From Methanothrix sp. (GTDB lineage Archaea > Halobacteriota > Methanosarcinia > Methanotrichales > Methanotrichaceae), in assembly GCA_028688535.1 (NCBI GenBank), contig JAQTXY010000113.1, positions 1 through 6,699 of the forward strand: a stretch of DNA of 6,699 nucleotides. The letters are read 5' to 3'. Position 1 is the stretch's first letter, and the number at the start of each line of letters is the position of its first letter. The translations under genes were made by a program, and so were the position numbers. This document shows positions 5,981 through 6,699 of this stretch, one piece after another. The notes under the pieces were generated by a model that worked only from the letters and a program-made list of their open reading frames with translations, made no database searches and was not told the DNA's origin.

Positions 5981-6292
5981 TTAGGCCTCCGTCTTGGCTT
6001 CTTGCGGCTTGGTGAATGTATTGCGCGTAATTATATGGGCTCTCTCTATTTCTTTGGCCCTCTCGGCAGTCTCATAGATCTTGGCATATCCGATTGTCTC
6101 GCGCTTTCCAAACTCAGTCTTCAAATTGTCCACATAGACCAGGCCAACCTTAGAATTTTGAGTTGCCGCCAGCCTCTCCACGACGCTCTTTCGAGAAGGC
6201 GTCGCCTCTTCGTGAATAACCTTGAAGACAAGCTCCCGCCGGTTCAAAATAGTGTTATTCTTCTCTTCTATTACTTGAATATCCAACTTCAT
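5981..6292 (-). CDS. rps24e: 30S ribosomal protein S24e
   Basis: 103 aa, normal for archaeal S24e. Family text is clear: ILNRRELVFKV (16-26), ATPSRKSVVERLAA (30-43), then TEFGKRETIGYAKIYE in the middle and a basic/acidic C-terminal tail. It belongs to the small ribosomal subunit. The ATG at 6292 overlaps the TGA of the upstream dephospho-CoA kinase gene in an ATGA, so translation is probably coupled. GGAGG at 6298-6294 is only 1 nt from the ATG, an unusually short spacer. No other in-frame Met or better start is available. Confidence 0.95.
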   Translation of the reverse strand: MKLDIQVIEEKNNTILNRRELVFKVIHEEATPSRKSVVERLAATQNSKVGLVYVDNLKTEFGKRETIGYAKIYETAERAKEIERAHIITRNTFTKPQEAKTEA

Positions 6293-6699
6293 TCCTCCAC
6301 AATCATTTGTTTTATAAATTTTTCGATATGTAACTTCCTTTCCGGAGTAACATCAACCAGAACGCTTCCCTCATTGGGCTGGCCGTAGACAACCACGGAG
6401 CCAAGCGGGGCATAAAGAATGGCCGGAAGCGTTGCCAGATCTTCTTCGCCCTCGACTATAATCTTTACATGCTCAGTGCCACGCAAAGATTGCTGGATCA
6501 GGTCTATAAGATCTTTGCTGATGGTCGCCGCCGGATTCTTAACCTTTTCCGTTCTATAGCTTTTATGATCCAGCATCTCTATGACATGATCGGAAACCGC
6601 CATCCTCTTAGTCTTATTATCCACGACTAACAGATCCGGTACTATGGATGCCTTCAAGAGATAGAAGGCAGTCATATCACCTATGGCAACAACTTTCTT
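6289..6699 (-). CDS. GTP-dependent dephospho-CoA kinase, DUF359 family (5' partial)
   Basis: The frame is open from the window edge to a TGA at 6291-6289, giving 136 visible residues of a family usually about 170-180 aa long. The true start is therefore outside the window, and the ATG at 6675 is internal. Motifs in order: VVAIGDMTA, VPDLLVVDNKTKR, KNPAATIS, IIVEGEEDLATLPAIL and VVYGQPNEGSVLVDV. These match the archaeal enzyme family of Thermococcus TK1697, which phosphorylates dephospho-CoA with GTP in the last step of CoA synthesis in the cytoplasm. In other Euryarchaeota this gene often lies beside spt4 and rps24e, and it precedes rps24e here too. Confidence 0.92.
   Translation of the reverse strand, partial: KKVVAIGDMTAFYLLKASIVPDLLVVDNKTKRMAVSDHVIEMLDHKSYRTEKVKNPAATISKDLIDLIQQSLRGTEHVKIIVEGEEDLATLPAILYAPLGSVVVYGQPNEGSVLVDVTPERKLHIEKFIKQMIVEE
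6294..6298 (-). promoter_or_regulatory. Shine-Dalgarno motif abutting the rps24e start
   Basis: GGAGG lies inside the last codons of the upstream gene with a single A between it and the ATG. Normal spacing is about 5-10 nt, so initiation here may rely on termination of the upstream gene at the overlapping TGA. Confidence 0.5.

Noticed and set aside
1..6699. CRISPR array or tandem repeats
   Set aside because: No regularly spaced repeats were seen. The only recurring words are short, such as CCTAAAGG and TGATTAA.

Overview
The window looks like chromosome from a methanogenic euryarchaeon, probably of the Methanosarcinales/Methanotrichales (Methanothrix-like). Reasons: archaeal-type ribosomal proteins S24e and S27ae sit next to a GTP-dependent dephospho-CoA kinase (DUF359); there is an archaeal stomatin/NfeD-protease pair; a degraded transposase has the C-terminal signature I associate with IS1634-type elements of methanogens; and surface proteins are rich in N-glycosylation sequons. 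The genus is inference. All genes I can support are on the minus strand, so transcription runs from high to low coordinates.

Layout in transcription order. (1) 6699-5790: end of the dephospho-CoA kinase gene (5' part outside the window), then rps24e and rps27ae, tightly packed (ATGA overlap, then a 5-nt gap). This is an information-processing/CoA operon. (2) 5789-5670: short AT-rich intergenic stretch with a possible terminator and a possible TATA box. (3) 5669-3438: stomatin/prohibitin-family membrane protein and NfeD/ClpP-class membrane serine protease. They are in the same reading frame, separated by one TGA and three codons. The protease keeps a Ser/Lys pair spaced exactly as in the Pyrococcus PH1510 protease, whose known substrate is the partner stomatin. 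(4) 3403-2147: a secreted, heavily sequon-bearing protein of unknown function, close behind the protease gene. (5) about 2122-1637: broken C-terminal remnant of an IS1634-like transposase with two compensating frame changes. (6) 1636-1176: a 460-nt non-coding gap. It holds a 16-bp palindrome, a TATA-like element and three abutting 9-bp inverted repeats, which together look like an unannotated structured RNA of about 240 nt on the minus strand. (7) 1175-1: a large gene that runs off the window and therefore has no stop codon here. It encodes seven predicted membrane segments followed by an extracellular PKD/Ig-like domain and a cysteine-rich segment.

The main point of novelty is the structured element at about 1286-1536. 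It has a candidate promoter at the right distance and a T-rich tract at the other end, so it is either a free small RNA or the 5' leader of the membrane protein gene at 1175. I do not recognise it as a known RNA family. The rest is a membrane quality-control module (stomatin plus protease) between a housekeeping operon and a surface-protein region scarred by a transposon.
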